Source: Streptomyces mangrovi (GTDB lineage Bacteria; Actinomycetota; Actinomycetes; Streptomycetales; Streptomycetaceae). From it: a DNA stretch of 64,000 nucleotides. The stretch covers positions 55,471 to 119,470 of the forward strand of contig NZ_FOSG01000019.1 in the NCBI RefSeq assembly GCF_900114215.1, given 5' to 3'. Position 1 is the stretch's first letter, and every line of letters starts with the position of its first letter. The notes under the pieces are model-generated. The model did not search any database. It saw only the letters and a list, made by a program, of their open reading frames with translations, and was not told where the DNA came from. Shown here in pieces: positions 47,995 through 56,227 of this stretch. The position numbers and the translations under genes are program-made.

Positions 47995-48974
47995 AGCGTG
48001 CTCCAGTCGTGATCGGGATAGCGGTGCACGGGGGCCGACACATCGTCCAGCGCCCGGCAGATCTCGTCGGGAAGCGTAAGGCCCTCCACTGACAGAGCCT
48101 CGCCGAGCTGCTGCGGCGTACGCGGGCCGATGACCGGTGCGGCCACCCCGGGCCGGTCGCGCACCCAGGCCAGTGCCACCTGGAGCGGGGTGACGGCCAG
48201 TCCGTCGGCGGCCGTGGCGACCGCGTCGACGATCCGCGCCGCGGCGTCGTCCAGGTAGGGCTCCACGAAGGGCGCCAGATGCTCCGACGCCCCGCGCGAG
48301 CCCGGCGGGGTGGAGTGCCGGTACTTGCCCGTGAGCACGCCCCGGCCCAGCGGCGAGGACGCCAGCAGCCCCACCTCCAGGTCCAGCGCGGCCGGCAGCA
48401 CCTCCCGCTCCACACCGCGCTGGAGCAGGGAGTACTCCATCTGGACGCCGGCCAGCCGGGCGCGCGCCCCCGGGGCGGCGAGCTGCCAGGCGGCGGCCTT
48501 GGCCAGCTGCCAGCCGCAGAAGCCCGCCACCCCCGCGTAGCGGGCGCGGCCGCTGGCCACCGCGGTGTCGAGGGCCTGGAGGGTCTCCTCCAGGGGAGTG
48601 AAGGGGTCGTAGGCGTGGACCTGCCACAGATCGACGTAGTCGGTGCCCAGCCGCTCCAGGGAGGCGTCCAGCGCGGCCAGCAGATGACCGCGCGAGCAGT
48701 CGAAGTGACGCTCGGGGTCGGGTACGCCGCCCGCCTTGGTGGCGATCACCAGATCCCGGCGGGGCACCAGATCCTGCACCAGCCGGCCCAGGAGGTACTC
48801 GGCACCGCCGTCGGCGTACACGTCGGCGGTGTCCACCAGCGTCCCGCCGGCCTCCCAGAAGGACTTCAGCAGGTCGGCCGCCTCCCGCTCCCCGGTGTCC
48901 CTCGCCCAGGTGAGAGTACCGAGCCCGATCCGGGATACGCGGAGGCCGGTGCGGCCCACGTGCCTGTGCTTCAT
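47991..48974 (-). CDS. Aldo/keto reductase
   Basis: A 327-residue TIM-barrel oxidoreductase. Motifs: MKHRHVGRTGLRVSRIGLGTLTWARDT, VDTADVYADGGAEYLLG (catalytic Asp, Tyr), LVIATKAGG (Lys), SLERLGTDYVDLWQVHAYDPFTPLEETLQAL (His), and VAAPVIGPRTPQQLGEAL for NADPH binding. It reduces an aldehyde or ketone with NADPH; substrate unknown. The ATG at 48974 starts the family N-terminus; the ribosome-binding site is weak. Its stop overlaps the start of the RecD-like gene by four bases, so the two are cotranscribed. Confidence 0.94.
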   Translation of the reverse strand: MKHRHVGRTGLRVSRIGLGTLTWARDTGEREAADLLKSFWEAGGTLVDTADVYADGGAEYLLGRLVQDLVPRRDLVIATKAGGVPDPERHFDCSRGHLLAALDASLERLGTDYVDLWQVHAYDPFTPLEETLQALDTAVASGRARYAGVAGFCGWQLAKAAAWQLAAPGARARLAGVQMEYSLLQRGVEREVLPAALDLEVGLLASSPLGRGVLTGKYRHSTPPGSRGASEHLAPFVEPYLDDAAARIVDAVATAADGLAVTPLQVALAWVRDRPGVAAPVIGPRTPQQLGEALSVEGLTLPDEICRALDDVSAPVHRYPDHDWSTL

Positions 48975-49025
48975 GGGCGTTGAGAGTACTTGCGGCCGCG
49001 CGCTAGAGTCCCGGCGACGGGCACG

Positions 49026-49039
49026 TTACCGATCGGTAA
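49026..49039. promoter_or_regulatory. Perfect 14-bp palindrome before the LLM oxidoreductase
   Basis: TTACCGATCGGTAA lies 11-24 bases before the ATG at 49050, between the start and any promoter. It is a perfect palindrome of a size used by TetR-type repressors. No regulator gene is adjacent. Confidence 0.5.
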
Positions 49040-49049
49040 GGGGACGCGG

Positions 49050-50102
49050 ATGAGGCTCGGGATCAACCTCGGCTACTGGGGCGCCGGGATGGACGCCGAC
49101 AATCTCGCGGTCGCCCGGGAGGCCGACCGGCTGGGCTACTCCGTGTGCTGGGCCGCCGAGGCCTACGGATCGGACGCCCCCACCGTCCTGGCCTGGGTGG
49201 CGGCCCAGACCGAGCGGATCGACATCGGCTCGGCCATCTTCCAGATCCCCGCCCGCGCCCCCGCCATGACGGCCATGACCGCCGCCACCCTCGACACCCT
49301 CTCGAAGGGACGCTTCCGCCTGGGCCTGGGCGTCTCCGGACCGCAGGTGTCCGAGGGCTGGTACGGGGTGCGGTTCGACAAGCCGCTCGCCCGCACCCGC
49401 GAGTACGTGGAGATCGTCCGCAAGGCGATGTCCCGCGAGCGGCTGACCCACTCCGGCGAGCACTGGACGCTGCCGCTGCCCGACGGCCCCGGCAAGCCGC
49501 TGAAGCTGACCGTCCACCCGGTCCGTGAGCGGATCCCGCTGTACATCGCCGCCATCGGCCCGAAGAACCTGGAGCAGACCGGTGAGATCGCCGACGGCGC
49601 CCTGCTGATCTTCTTCGCCCCCGAGCACGCCGAGGAGACCACGCTCGGCGCGCTGCGGGCCGGACGCGAGAAGGCGGGCCTGACCATGGAGGGCTTCGAC
49701 GTGGCGCCCACCGTGCCGCTGGCCCTCGGCGACGACGTCGACGCCCTGGCCGACACCTTCCGCCCGTACACCGCCCTGTACGTCGGAGGCATGGGCAGCC
49801 GCAAGCAGAACTTCTACAACCGGCTCGCCCGACGGATGGGGTACGAGAAGGAGGCCGCCGAGATCCAGGACAGGTACCTGTCCGGGGACAAGGAGGGCGC
49901 CGCGGCCGCCGTGCCCCGGCAGCTCATCGACTCCACCACGCTGCTCGGCCCCGTCGAGCGGATCGCCGACCGGATGCGGGCCTACGCCGAGGCCGGGGTG
50001 ACCACCCTGTCGCTGGCGCCGGCCGGCTTCACCCTGGAGGAGCGGATCGCCGCGCTGCGGGCCGGCGTGGAGGCCCTGGAGCGGTCCGGGGCCGCCTCCT
50101 GA
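49050..50102 (+). CDS. LLM-class F420-dependent oxidoreductase
   Basis: A 350-residue luciferase-like (TIM-barrel) enzyme: MRLGINLGYWGAGMDADNLAVAREADRLGYSVCWAAEAYGSDAPTVLAWVAAQTERIDIGSAIFQIPARAPAMTAMTAATLDTLSKGRFRLGLGVSGPQVSEGWYGV. This is the common F420-binding LLM pattern with IPLYIAAIGPKNLEQTGEIADGALL. It transfers hydride between F420 and an unknown substrate. The ATG at 49050 follows AGGGGACGCGG. It is divergent from the aldo/keto reductase. A palindrome in the short leader may bind a repressor. Confidence 0.93.
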   Translation: MRLGINLGYWGAGMDADNLAVAREADRLGYSVCWAAEAYGSDAPTVLAWVAAQTERIDIGSAIFQIPARAPAMTAMTAATLDTLSKGRFRLGLGVSGPQVSEGWYGVRFDKPLARTREYVEIVRKAMSRERLTHSGEHWTLPLPDGPGKPLKLTVHPVRERIPLYIAAIGPKNLEQTGEIADGALLIFFAPEHAEETTLGALRAGREKAGLTMEGFDVAPTVPLALGDDVDALADTFRPYTALYVGGMGSRKQNFYNRLARRMGYEKEAAEIQDRYLSGDKEGAAAAVPRQLIDSTTLLGPVERIADRMRAYAEAGVTTLSLAPAGFTLEERIAALRAGVEALERSGAAS

Positions 50103-50407
50103 GGAGCCGCCGCATCCGGCCCTCCGCCTCCGGTGTCCCGCCCCCGCCGTGAACGCCGCGCGGGGCGCGGCCGGACCGGGCCGTCCGGCCGCACCCCGCG
50201 CCGGGACGTGCCCACGGCCGCGGTGGGGGCTCGGGGGTCCTCCCCGCCACGGCCGTCTCCCGGCACAACGGCGCGGAGCCGCCGGGGTCACGCCCGGCAC
50301 GGCGGACACGTCCGTTCGGCCCAGGGGCGCAGGTGAGCTGTTGCCGCCGCCCGCCCGCGCCGGTTGACTCGGATTTCTGCGGATACGTCCACGGAAGGTG
50401 TCGGGCC

Positions 50408-51319
50408 ATGCTGCGCAGAAGGGATTTGGTGCGGGAGGTCCTCGACGACGACGCGTCCTTCCGGCTGCTGTGCTCGCTGGCCGCCGCGGCCCAGGCGCGC
50501 AACGGCCGGGAGAACCGCCGGATCGCCGCCCTCGTCCCCCAGGGCCGGCGCGGCCTCGCCCCCGCGATGGCCCGGTACGGCGAGCTCCAGGAGCGGCACG
50601 CCCGGCTGCTGACCGGGCTGCTCGCCGACTGCGGTCCGGAACCGGCCGAGGTGCCCCCCGAGGCGGACCACGCCGCCCTCCTGGAGCGGCGGGGGAGCTG
50701 CCCGGCGCACGCCCGGATGCGGTGCGGGCAGCCGCTGAGCGAGCGGGACGTCCTCGCCCACCTCGCCCACGGGCACGCCGCCTCGGCCCGCGCCGCCGGC
50801 TGGCTCGCCCGTCTGGCCGGGTACGCCTTCGCCCGTCCCGGGGCCGGCGAGGCGGTCCGGGAGGTCTGCCGCGCCGAACGGGAGTACCTGGCCTGGTGCC
50901 GCGAGGGGATGCTGGGCTTCGCCCGCGCCGGCCATGTCGCCGCCGTCGAACTGGTGCTCAGGGAGAACGCGCTGGCGGAGGCCCGTGCCCACCGCGACGC
51001 CGCCCTCGCCGTACTGGCCCGCACCGGCCATCTGCTGGGCTGGAGCATGGCCAGGTCGGTGGTGCTGGAGGGGGGTGTCCAGGCCCGGTACGCCTACGAG
51101 CGGCTGGTCGGCCGGCACCGTGCCGTGCGTCTGGATCCGCTGCCCGTACTGCCCGTACTGCCCGTACTGCCCGTACTGCCCGCACTGCCCGCACTGCCCG
51201 CACTGCCCGAACCCGGGCGCGGGCCCGACCCCGAGGCGGAGCCCGACTCCGAGGCGGAGCCCGGGAACGGGGCGGGGGCCTGGCCCGGGGACGCGGCTAC
51301 AGCCAGCCCCGGCGCTTGA
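50408..51319 (+). CDS. Ferritin-like-fold protein with proline-repeat tail
   Basis: A 303-residue protein from ATG 50408 (GGAAGGTG upstream). The first 230 residues are helical: MLRRRDLVREVLDDDASFRLLCSLAAAAQ, NRRIAALVPQGRRGLAPAMARYGELQERHARLLTGLL, LAHGHAASARAAGWLARLAGYAF, VCRAEREYLAWCREGMLGFARAGH. This resembles streptomycete proteins of ferritin-like fold as I remember them. Some expected Glu/His metal ligands of the second half seem missing. The tail is (LPV)4(LPA)3 from a 9-base repeat, then an acidic PEAEPDSEAEP segment. It converges with corA, overlapping by 23 bases. The 305-bp gap before it (50103-50407) holds nothing recognisable. Confidence 0.7.
   Translation: MLRRRDLVREVLDDDASFRLLCSLAAAAQARNGRENRRIAALVPQGRRGLAPAMARYGELQERHARLLTGLLADCGPEPAEVPPEADHAALLERRGSCPAHARMRCGQPLSERDVLAHLAHGHAASARAAGWLARLAGYAFARPGAGEAVREVCRAEREYLAWCREGMLGFARAGHVAAVELVLRENALAEARAHRDAALAVLARTGHLLGWSMARSVVLEGGVQARYAYERLVGRHRAVRLDPLPVLPVLPVLPVLPALPALPALPEPGRGPDPEAEPDSEAEPGNGAGAWPGDAATASPGA
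51140..51211. repeat. Eight 9-bp tandem repeats inside the ferritin-like gene
   Basis: CTGCCCGTA four times, CTGCCCGCA three times and CTGCCCGAA once, head to tail in the coding frame. They encode Leu-Pro-Val and Leu-Pro-Ala units. Copy number should vary between strains by slippage without shifting the frame. Confidence 0.9.
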
Positions 51320-52286
51320 AGAACCGGTACAGGCCGGTGCTCACGGCGACCATCAGCACCACCACCCCCGGATACCCCAGCGGGTGGGTCAGCTCGGGCA
51401 TGTGGTCGAAGTTCATGCCGTACACCCCGGCGATCATGGTGGGTACCGCCGCCATGGCCGCCCACGCCGAGATCTTGCGCATGTCGTCGTTCTGCCGGAC
51501 GCCCACCTGCGCCAGATAGGCCGACAGGATGTCCGACAGCAGCCGGTCCAACGCCTCCACCTGCTCGTTCGCCCTGGTCAGATGGTCGCTGACGTCGCGG
51601 AAGAACGGACGCGAGTCGTCGTGCACGAACGGTACGCCGATGCCCGCCAACCGCTCCATCGGCTCCACCAGCGGCCCGGTGGCCCGGCGGAACTCCAGCA
51701 CCTGGCGCTTGAAGGCGTAGATGCGGCTCGCCACGGTGCCGCGCGCCGTTCCGCCGGGGGTGAAGACCTCCTCCTCCAGCTCCTCCAGATCGATCTGCAG
51801 CTCGGCGGCCACCTCCATGTAGTGGTCGACCACCGCGTCGCTCACCGCGTACAGCACGGCCGTCGGACCGTGCTGCAGCACCCGCGGGTTGCGTTCCAGC
51901 CGTTCGCGCACCGAGCCCAGCGGGTTGGTCGTGCCGTGCCGCACCGACACCACGAAGGAGTCGCCGAGGAACAGCATCAGCTCCCCGGTGTGCACCGTGT
52001 CGGCCGCCTCGTCGTAGTCCACCGGCTTGAGCACCAGGAACAGCGAGTCCTCGTAGACCTCCAGCTTGGGCCGCTGGTGGGCCGACAGGGCGTCCTCCAC
52101 CGCCAGCGGGTGCAGCCCGAACTCCCGGGAGACCTGACCGAACTCCTCCTCGGTGGGCTCGTGCAGTCCGATCCACACGAAGGCCTCGCGGTCCGCGCGG
52201 GCCGCCCGGAAGGCCTCGGCGAGGCCGGATGGGTCCTCGGCGCGGCGCCCGTCCCGGTAGATCGCACAGTCCACAATCACACCCAC
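51297..52286 (-). CDS. corA: CorA-family magnesium/cobalt transporter
   Basis: A 329-residue transporter. A large cytoplasmic N-terminal domain (VIVDCAIYRDGRRAEDPSGLAEAFRAARADREAFVWIGLHEPTEEEFGQVSREFGLHPLAVEDALSAHQRPKLEVYEDSLFLVLKPVDYD) leads through long helices to two transmembrane segments near the end, with the pore motif YGMNF followed by an MPEL loop. These are diagnostic of CorA. It conducts Mg2+ across the membrane as a pentamer. The GTG at 52286 has GGGGGAG upstream. Its 3' end overlaps the convergent ferritin-like gene by 23 bases. Confidence 0.94.
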   Translation of the reverse strand: MGVIVDCAIYRDGRRAEDPSGLAEAFRAARADREAFVWIGLHEPTEEEFGQVSREFGLHPLAVEDALSAHQRPKLEVYEDSLFLVLKPVDYDEAADTVHTGELMLFLGDSFVVSVRHGTTNPLGSVRERLERNPRVLQHGPTAVLYAVSDAVVDHYMEVAAELQIDLEELEEEVFTPGGTARGTVASRIYAFKRQVLEFRRATGPLVEPMERLAGIGVPFVHDDSRPFFRDVSDHLTRANEQVEALDRLLSDILSAYLAQVGVRQNDDMRKISAWAAMAAVPTMIAGVYGMNFDHMPELTHPLGYPGVVVLMVAVSTGLYRFFKRRGWL

Positions 52287-52387
52287 GATTCTCCCCCGCC
52301 GGCCCGGCGGCGTGTGCGGCGGCCACCCGCCCGGCCTCCGCCCCCCGCCCCTACTCGGCCCCGCCGCCCTCGCCTACGCTGGCTGCC

Positions 52388-53092
52388 ATGCCCACGCTGC
52401 TCCTCGTCCGGCACGGCCGGTCCACCGCCAACACCTCCGGACTGCTGGCCGGACGAACCCCCGGGGTCGAGCTGGACGAGCTCGGTGCCGCCCAGGCCGC
52501 CGCCCTCCCCGCGCGCCTGGCCGCGCTCCCGCTGGCCGCCGCCGTCCACAGCCCGCTGGAGCGCTGCCGCCAGACCCTGGCGCCGCTGGCCGCCGCCAGG
52601 CCGGACCTGCCGCTGCACACCGAGGAGCGCGTCGGCGAGTGCGACTACGGCGACTGGACCGGCCGCAAGCTCGCCGAGCTGAACGAGGAGCCGCTGATGG
52701 CCACCGTCCAGCAGCACCCCTCGGCCGCGGCCTTCCCCGGCGGCGAGACGATGCGCGGTATGCAGGCCCGGGCGGTGGAGGCCGTACGGGAGTGGAACGA
52801 GCGGATCGAGCGGGAGCACGGACCGGACGCCACCTATCTGGTGTGCTCGCACGGCGACATCATCAAGTCGCTGGTCGCCGACGCCCTCGGCATGCACCTG
52901 GACCTCTTCCAGCGCGTCCACGTCGAGCCCTGTTCGGTCACCGCCATCCGCTACACCCCGCTGCGCCCCTTCCTGCTGAGGCTGGGCGACACCGGTGACC
53001 TCGCCTCGCTCGCTCCGCGCGAGGCGGACGCCGCGCACGGCACGCCTCGGGCCGGCGGTGACGGGGACGCGGTCGTCGGGGGCGGCGCCTGA
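52388..53092 (+). CDS. Histidine phosphatase family protein (MSMEG_4193 type)
   Basis: A 234-residue phosphatase starting MPTLLLVRHGRSTAN, the RHG catalytic motif. The second-half pieces are VHSPLERCRQTL, EERVGECDYGDWTGRKLAEL and YLVCSHGDIIKSLVADALG with the second catalytic His. This corresponds to the actinobacterial MSMEG_4193 group that I recall beside mshC. The substrate is not known; a phospho-sugar or inositol phosphate would fit the mycothiol context. The ATG at 52388 lies right at the family start. A Gly/Asp-rich tail follows residue 205. Confidence 0.92.
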   Translation: MPTLLLVRHGRSTANTSGLLAGRTPGVELDELGAAQAAALPARLAALPLAAAVHSPLERCRQTLAPLAAARPDLPLHTEERVGECDYGDWTGRKLAELNEEPLMATVQQHPSAAAFPGGETMRGMQARAVEAVREWNERIEREHGPDATYLVCSHGDIIKSLVADALGMHLDLFQRVHVEPCSVTAIRYTPLRPFLLRLGDTGDLASLAPREADAAHGTPRAGGDGDAVVGGGA

Positions 53093-53143
53093 CAGCACGA
53101 CCCGGAGACCACCCGGAAGCCGCCCGCACCATACGGGCGTCCG

Positions 53144-53191
53144 TCCGGCACGGCATCCGGCGCGGCACCCGGCACGGCACCCGGCGCGGCG
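53144..53191. repeat. Four 12-bp tandem repeats
   Basis: Four head-to-tail units of the form YCCGGCRCGGCR (53144-53155, 53156-53167, 53168-53179, 53180-53191) lie in the 191-bp gap before the DUF3090 gene. No coding signal is evident. Confidence 0.75.
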
Positions 53192-53283
53192 GTGGACACG
53201 GTGGCGGGTGCGGTGGTCGGCACGGTGATCGCCGGGCGCAGTAGGGTGCCAGTGTCCCAGCAGTCGACCGATGGAGCAGGAAC

Positions 53284-53874
53284 GTGTCCCGTCAGGTGTT
53301 CCTCTACGACCCCCCGGAACGCTTCGTGGCCGGCACGGTCGGGCTGCCTGGCCGCCGGACGTTCTTCCTCCAGGCGTCCGCAGCCGGCCGCACCACCAGC
53401 GTCGCCCTGGAGAAGGCGCAGGTCGAGGCGCTCGCCGAGCGCATAGACGAACTGCTGGACGAGGTCGTGCGGCGCACCGGCGGCAGTGCCCCGGTCCCGG
53501 CCGTCGCGCCCGCCGAGACGGCCGACAACGCTCCCCTGAGGGCTCCGGTGGAGGAGGAGTTCCGGGTCGGCACCATGGCGCTGGCCTGGGACGGCGAGGA
53601 CGAGTGCGTGATCGTGGAGGCGCAGGCCCTCGTCGAGATCGAGGCCGACTCCGACGAGGATCTGGCCGAGGCCGAGGAGCGGCTGCTGAGGGACGACGAG
53701 AACGGCCCGCCGGTGCTGCGCGTGAGGATCAGCGGCACCATGGCCCGGGCCTTCGCCAAGCGCGCCATGGAGGTCGTCAAGGCCGGCCGGCCGCCGTGCC
53801 CGCTGTGCAGTCTGCCGCTCGACCCGGAGGGACACGTATGCCCGCGCCAGAACGGATACCGCCGCGGCCTGTGA
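53284..53874 (+). CDS. DUF3090-family protein (TIGR03847)
   Basis: A 196-residue protein: MSRQVFLYDPPERFVAGTVGLPGRRTFFLQASAAGRTTSVALEKAQVEALAERIDELLDEV, FRVGTMALAWDGEDECVIVEAQAL, then LRVRISGTMARAFAKRAMEVVKAGRPPCPLCSLPLDPEGHVCPRQNGYRR. The C-terminal CxxC...C is a probable zinc ribbon. The family is actinobacterial and co-occurs with the SCO1664-like protein and mshC; its function is unknown. The GTG at 53284 follows GCAGGAAC. Its last 37 bases overlap the next gene's start in another frame, so translation is coupled. Confidence 0.93.
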   Translation: MSRQVFLYDPPERFVAGTVGLPGRRTFFLQASAAGRTTSVALEKAQVEALAERIDELLDEVVRRTGGSAPVPAVAPAETADNAPLRAPVEEEFRVGTMALAWDGEDECVIVEAQALVEIEADSDEDLAEAEERLLRDDENGPPVLRVRISGTMARAFAKRAMEVVKAGRPPCPLCSLPLDPEGHVCPRQNGYRRGL

Positions 53875-54743
53875 GGCCGGAGGCGGACCACGGCGGCTCA
53901 CCGCCGGCCGAACTGCTGGCCGGCGGTGAGCTGACGGTGCGCGGACGCCTCGGCGGCGCCTCCAACACGGTGCTGTACTGCACGGTCGCCGAGGCGGGCG
54001 CGGAAGGCGGGGACGGCGGGCGGGAGGTGCCCTGCGTGTACAAGCCGGTACGCGGGGAGCGCCCGCTGTGGGACTTCCCCGACGGCTGTCTCGCCCGGCG
54101 CGAGGTGGCCGCCTACGAGGTCTCCGAGGCCCTGGGCTGGCATCTGGTGCCGCCGACCGTGCTGCGCGACGGCCCGTACGGCGAGGGCATGTGCCAGCTG
54201 TGGATCGGGCCCCGGCCGGACGGTACGCAGGAGCCGGGAGAGGACGGCGGGCCCGCCGCGGCGGAACTGCTCGCGCTGGTCGAGGAGGGGGAGCCGGGAC
54301 CGGGCTGGAAGTCCGTCGTCCCGGTCGGCGTGGGCGGGGACCGCACCGCGCTGCTGGTGCACGCCGACGATCCCCGCCTGCGCCGGCTGGCCGTGCTCGA
54401 CGCGGTGATCAACAACGCCGACCGCAAGGGCGGGCATCTGCTGACCGCCCCGGACGGAAAGCTGTACGGCATCGACCACGGTGTGACCTTTCACACCGAC
54501 GACAAGCTGCGCACCCTGCTGTGGGGCTGGGCGGGCGAGCCGCTGCCCGAGGAGGCGCTGGAAGCGCTGCGCGGCCTGTCCGCCGCGCTGGCCGACGGCG
54601 GGCCGCTCGCCACCCGGCTGGCCGGACTGATCACCTCCGCCGAGCTGGACGCCCTGCGCAAGCGGACCGACACCCTGATCGCCGCCGGCCGCCACCCGCT
54701 GCCCGGCGGTGACTGGCCCGCGATCCCCTGGCCACCCGTCTGA
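53838..54743 (+). CDS. SCO1664-family protein (TIGR03843), kinase-like fold
   Basis: A 301-residue protein from ATG 53838 inside the end of the DUF3090 gene. Motifs: GRLGGASNTVLYCTV, PCVYKPVRGERPLWDFPDGCLARREVAAYEVSEALGWHLVPPTVLRDGPYGEGMCQLWI, RLAVLDAVINNADRKGGHLLTAPDGKLYGIDHGVTFH. The lysine in YKPVRGE and the NNADRKGGH-GIDHG pattern resemble PI3/4-kinase-type or HipA-like phosphotransferases. The family always seems tied to DUF3090 and mshC, which suggests a role in mycothiol metabolism or its control. That is inference. Confidence 0.92.
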   Translation: MPAPERIPPRPVRPEADHGGSPPAELLAGGELTVRGRLGGASNTVLYCTVAEAGAEGGDGGREVPCVYKPVRGERPLWDFPDGCLARREVAAYEVSEALGWHLVPPTVLRDGPYGEGMCQLWIGPRPDGTQEPGEDGGPAAAELLALVEEGEPGPGWKSVVPVGVGGDRTALLVHADDPRLRRLAVLDAVINNADRKGGHLLTAPDGKLYGIDHGVTFHTDDKLRTLLWGWAGEPLPEEALEALRGLSAALADGGPLATRLAGLITSAELDALRKRTDTLIAAGRHPLPGGDWPAIPWPPV

Positions 54744-54913
54744 GCCGTCGGACCCGTCCGCCCTGCCGGCCCTGCCCGCCCCGTCCGGGCGGAGGGACGG
54801 ACCCGTCCGGCGGCGGTCCGTCAAGCGGGCCACATCGGCCGCGGCGCCCCGGTTCAGGCCATTGCGCGCATCCCGTTCGTGGACGGCACAGCGTGCCGGT
54901 TACGCTCATGACC

Positions 54914-56143
54914 ATGCATGCCTGGCCCGCTTCCGAGGTGCCCGCCCTGCCAGGTCAGGGCCGAGACCTCAGCCTCCACGACACCGCGACCGGCGGAAGG
55001 GTGACCCTCGCCCCCGGTCCCGTCGCCCGCCTCTACGTCTGCGGCATCACGCCGTACGACGCGACCCACATCGGGCACGCGGCGACCTACAACGCGTTCG
55101 ACCTCGTGCAGCGCGTGTGGCTCGACACCAAGCGGCAGGTCCACTACGTGCAGAACGTCACCGACGTCGACGACCCGCTGCTGGAGCGGGCCGCCGCCAC
55201 CGGCGAGGACTGGACGGCGCTGGCCGAGCGCGAGACGGCCCTCTTCCGCGAGGACATGACCGCCCTGCGGATGCTCCCGCCCAGGCACTACATCGGGGCC
55301 GTGGAGGCCATACCCGGGATCGTCCCCGTCATCGAGCGGCTGCGGGAGACCGGCGCCGCCTACGACCTCGACGGCGACGTCTACTTCTCCGTCGCCTCCG
55401 ACCCCCACTTCGGCGAGGTCTCCGGTCTGGACGCCGAGGCGATGCGGCACCTGTCGGCCGAGCGCGGCGGCGACCCGGACCGCCCCGGCAAGAAGAACCC
55501 GCTCGACCCGCTGCTGTGGATGGCCGCCCGAGAGGGCGAGCCCTCCTGGGACGGCGGCTCGCTCGGCCCCGGCCGCCCCGGCTGGCACGTCGAGTGCGTC
55601 GCCATCGCCCTGGACCACCTGGGCATGGGCTTCGACGTCCAGGGCGGCGGCTCCGACCTGGCCTTCCCCCACCACGAGATGGGCGCCTCGCACGCGCAGG
55701 CGCTCACCGGTCAGTACCCCTTCGCCCGCGCCTACGTCCACGCCGGGATGGTCGCCCTCCACGGCGAGAAGATGTCCAAGTCCAAGGGGAACCTGGTCTT
55801 CGTCAGCGCGCTGCGCCGCGACGGCACCGACCCGGCCGCCGTCCGCCTGGCCCTGCTGGCCCACCACTACCGCGCCGACTGGGAGTGGACCGACGCCGTT
55901 CTCGACGAGGCGGTGGCCCGGCTCGGGCGCTGGCGGGCCGCCGTCTCCCGCCCCGACGGCCCGCCGGCCGACGCGCTGGTGGAGGAGATCCGCGCCGCCC
56001 TCGCCGACGACCTCGACGCCCCCGCCGCGCTGGCCGCGGTCGACCGCTGGGCCGAGTGCCAGAACGCGGACGGCGGTACGGACACCGGCGCGCCCGGCCT
56101 GGTGTCGCGGGCCGTGGACGCCCTGCTGGGCGTCGCGCTCTGA
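54914..56143 (+). CDS. mshC: L-cysteine:1D-myo-inositol 2-amino-2-deoxy-alpha-D-glucopyranoside ligase
   Basis: A 409-residue class I ligase derived from cysteinyl-tRNA synthetase. It joins cysteine to GlcN-Ins in mycothiol synthesis using ATP. Motifs: MHAWPASEVPALPGQGRDL at the start, VCGITPYDATHIGHAATYN with the zinc-site Cys and HIGH, the WHVECVAIAL segment, GGGSDLAFPHHEMGASHAQ, and KMSKSKGN. The tRNA-binding domain of CysS is absent, as expected. The ATG at 54914 matches known MshC N-termini; 54908 is also possible. A strong hairpin follows the stop. Confidence 0.97.
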   Translation: MHAWPASEVPALPGQGRDLSLHDTATGGRVTLAPGPVARLYVCGITPYDATHIGHAATYNAFDLVQRVWLDTKRQVHYVQNVTDVDDPLLERAAATGEDWTALAERETALFREDMTALRMLPPRHYIGAVEAIPGIVPVIERLRETGAAYDLDGDVYFSVASDPHFGEVSGLDAEAMRHLSAERGGDPDRPGKKNPLDPLLWMAAREGEPSWDGGSLGPGRPGWHVECVAIALDHLGMGFDVQGGGSDLAFPHHEMGASHAQALTGQYPFARAYVHAGMVALHGEKMSKSKGNLVFVSALRRDGTDPAAVRLALLAHHYRADWEWTDAVLDEAVARLGRWRAAVSRPDGPPADALVEEIRAALADDLDAPAALAAVDRWAECQNADGGTDTGAPGLVSRAVDALLGVAL

Positions 56144-56164
56144 GCGTCTGAGCACGCGACGGAA

Positions 56165-56206
56165 GACGCCCGGGGCGCCCGCCGAACGGCGGGCGCCCCG
56201 GGCGTC
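56165..56206. terminator. Very strong hairpin terminator after mshC
   Basis: A 19-bp perfect stem (56165-56183 with 56188-56206) closes a GAAC tetraloop, and TCGC follows. It lies between mshC and the convergent PAC2 gene and should stop both transcripts. Confidence 0.9.
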
Positions 56207-56227
56207 TCGCATCGTCCCGCTGTGCGC

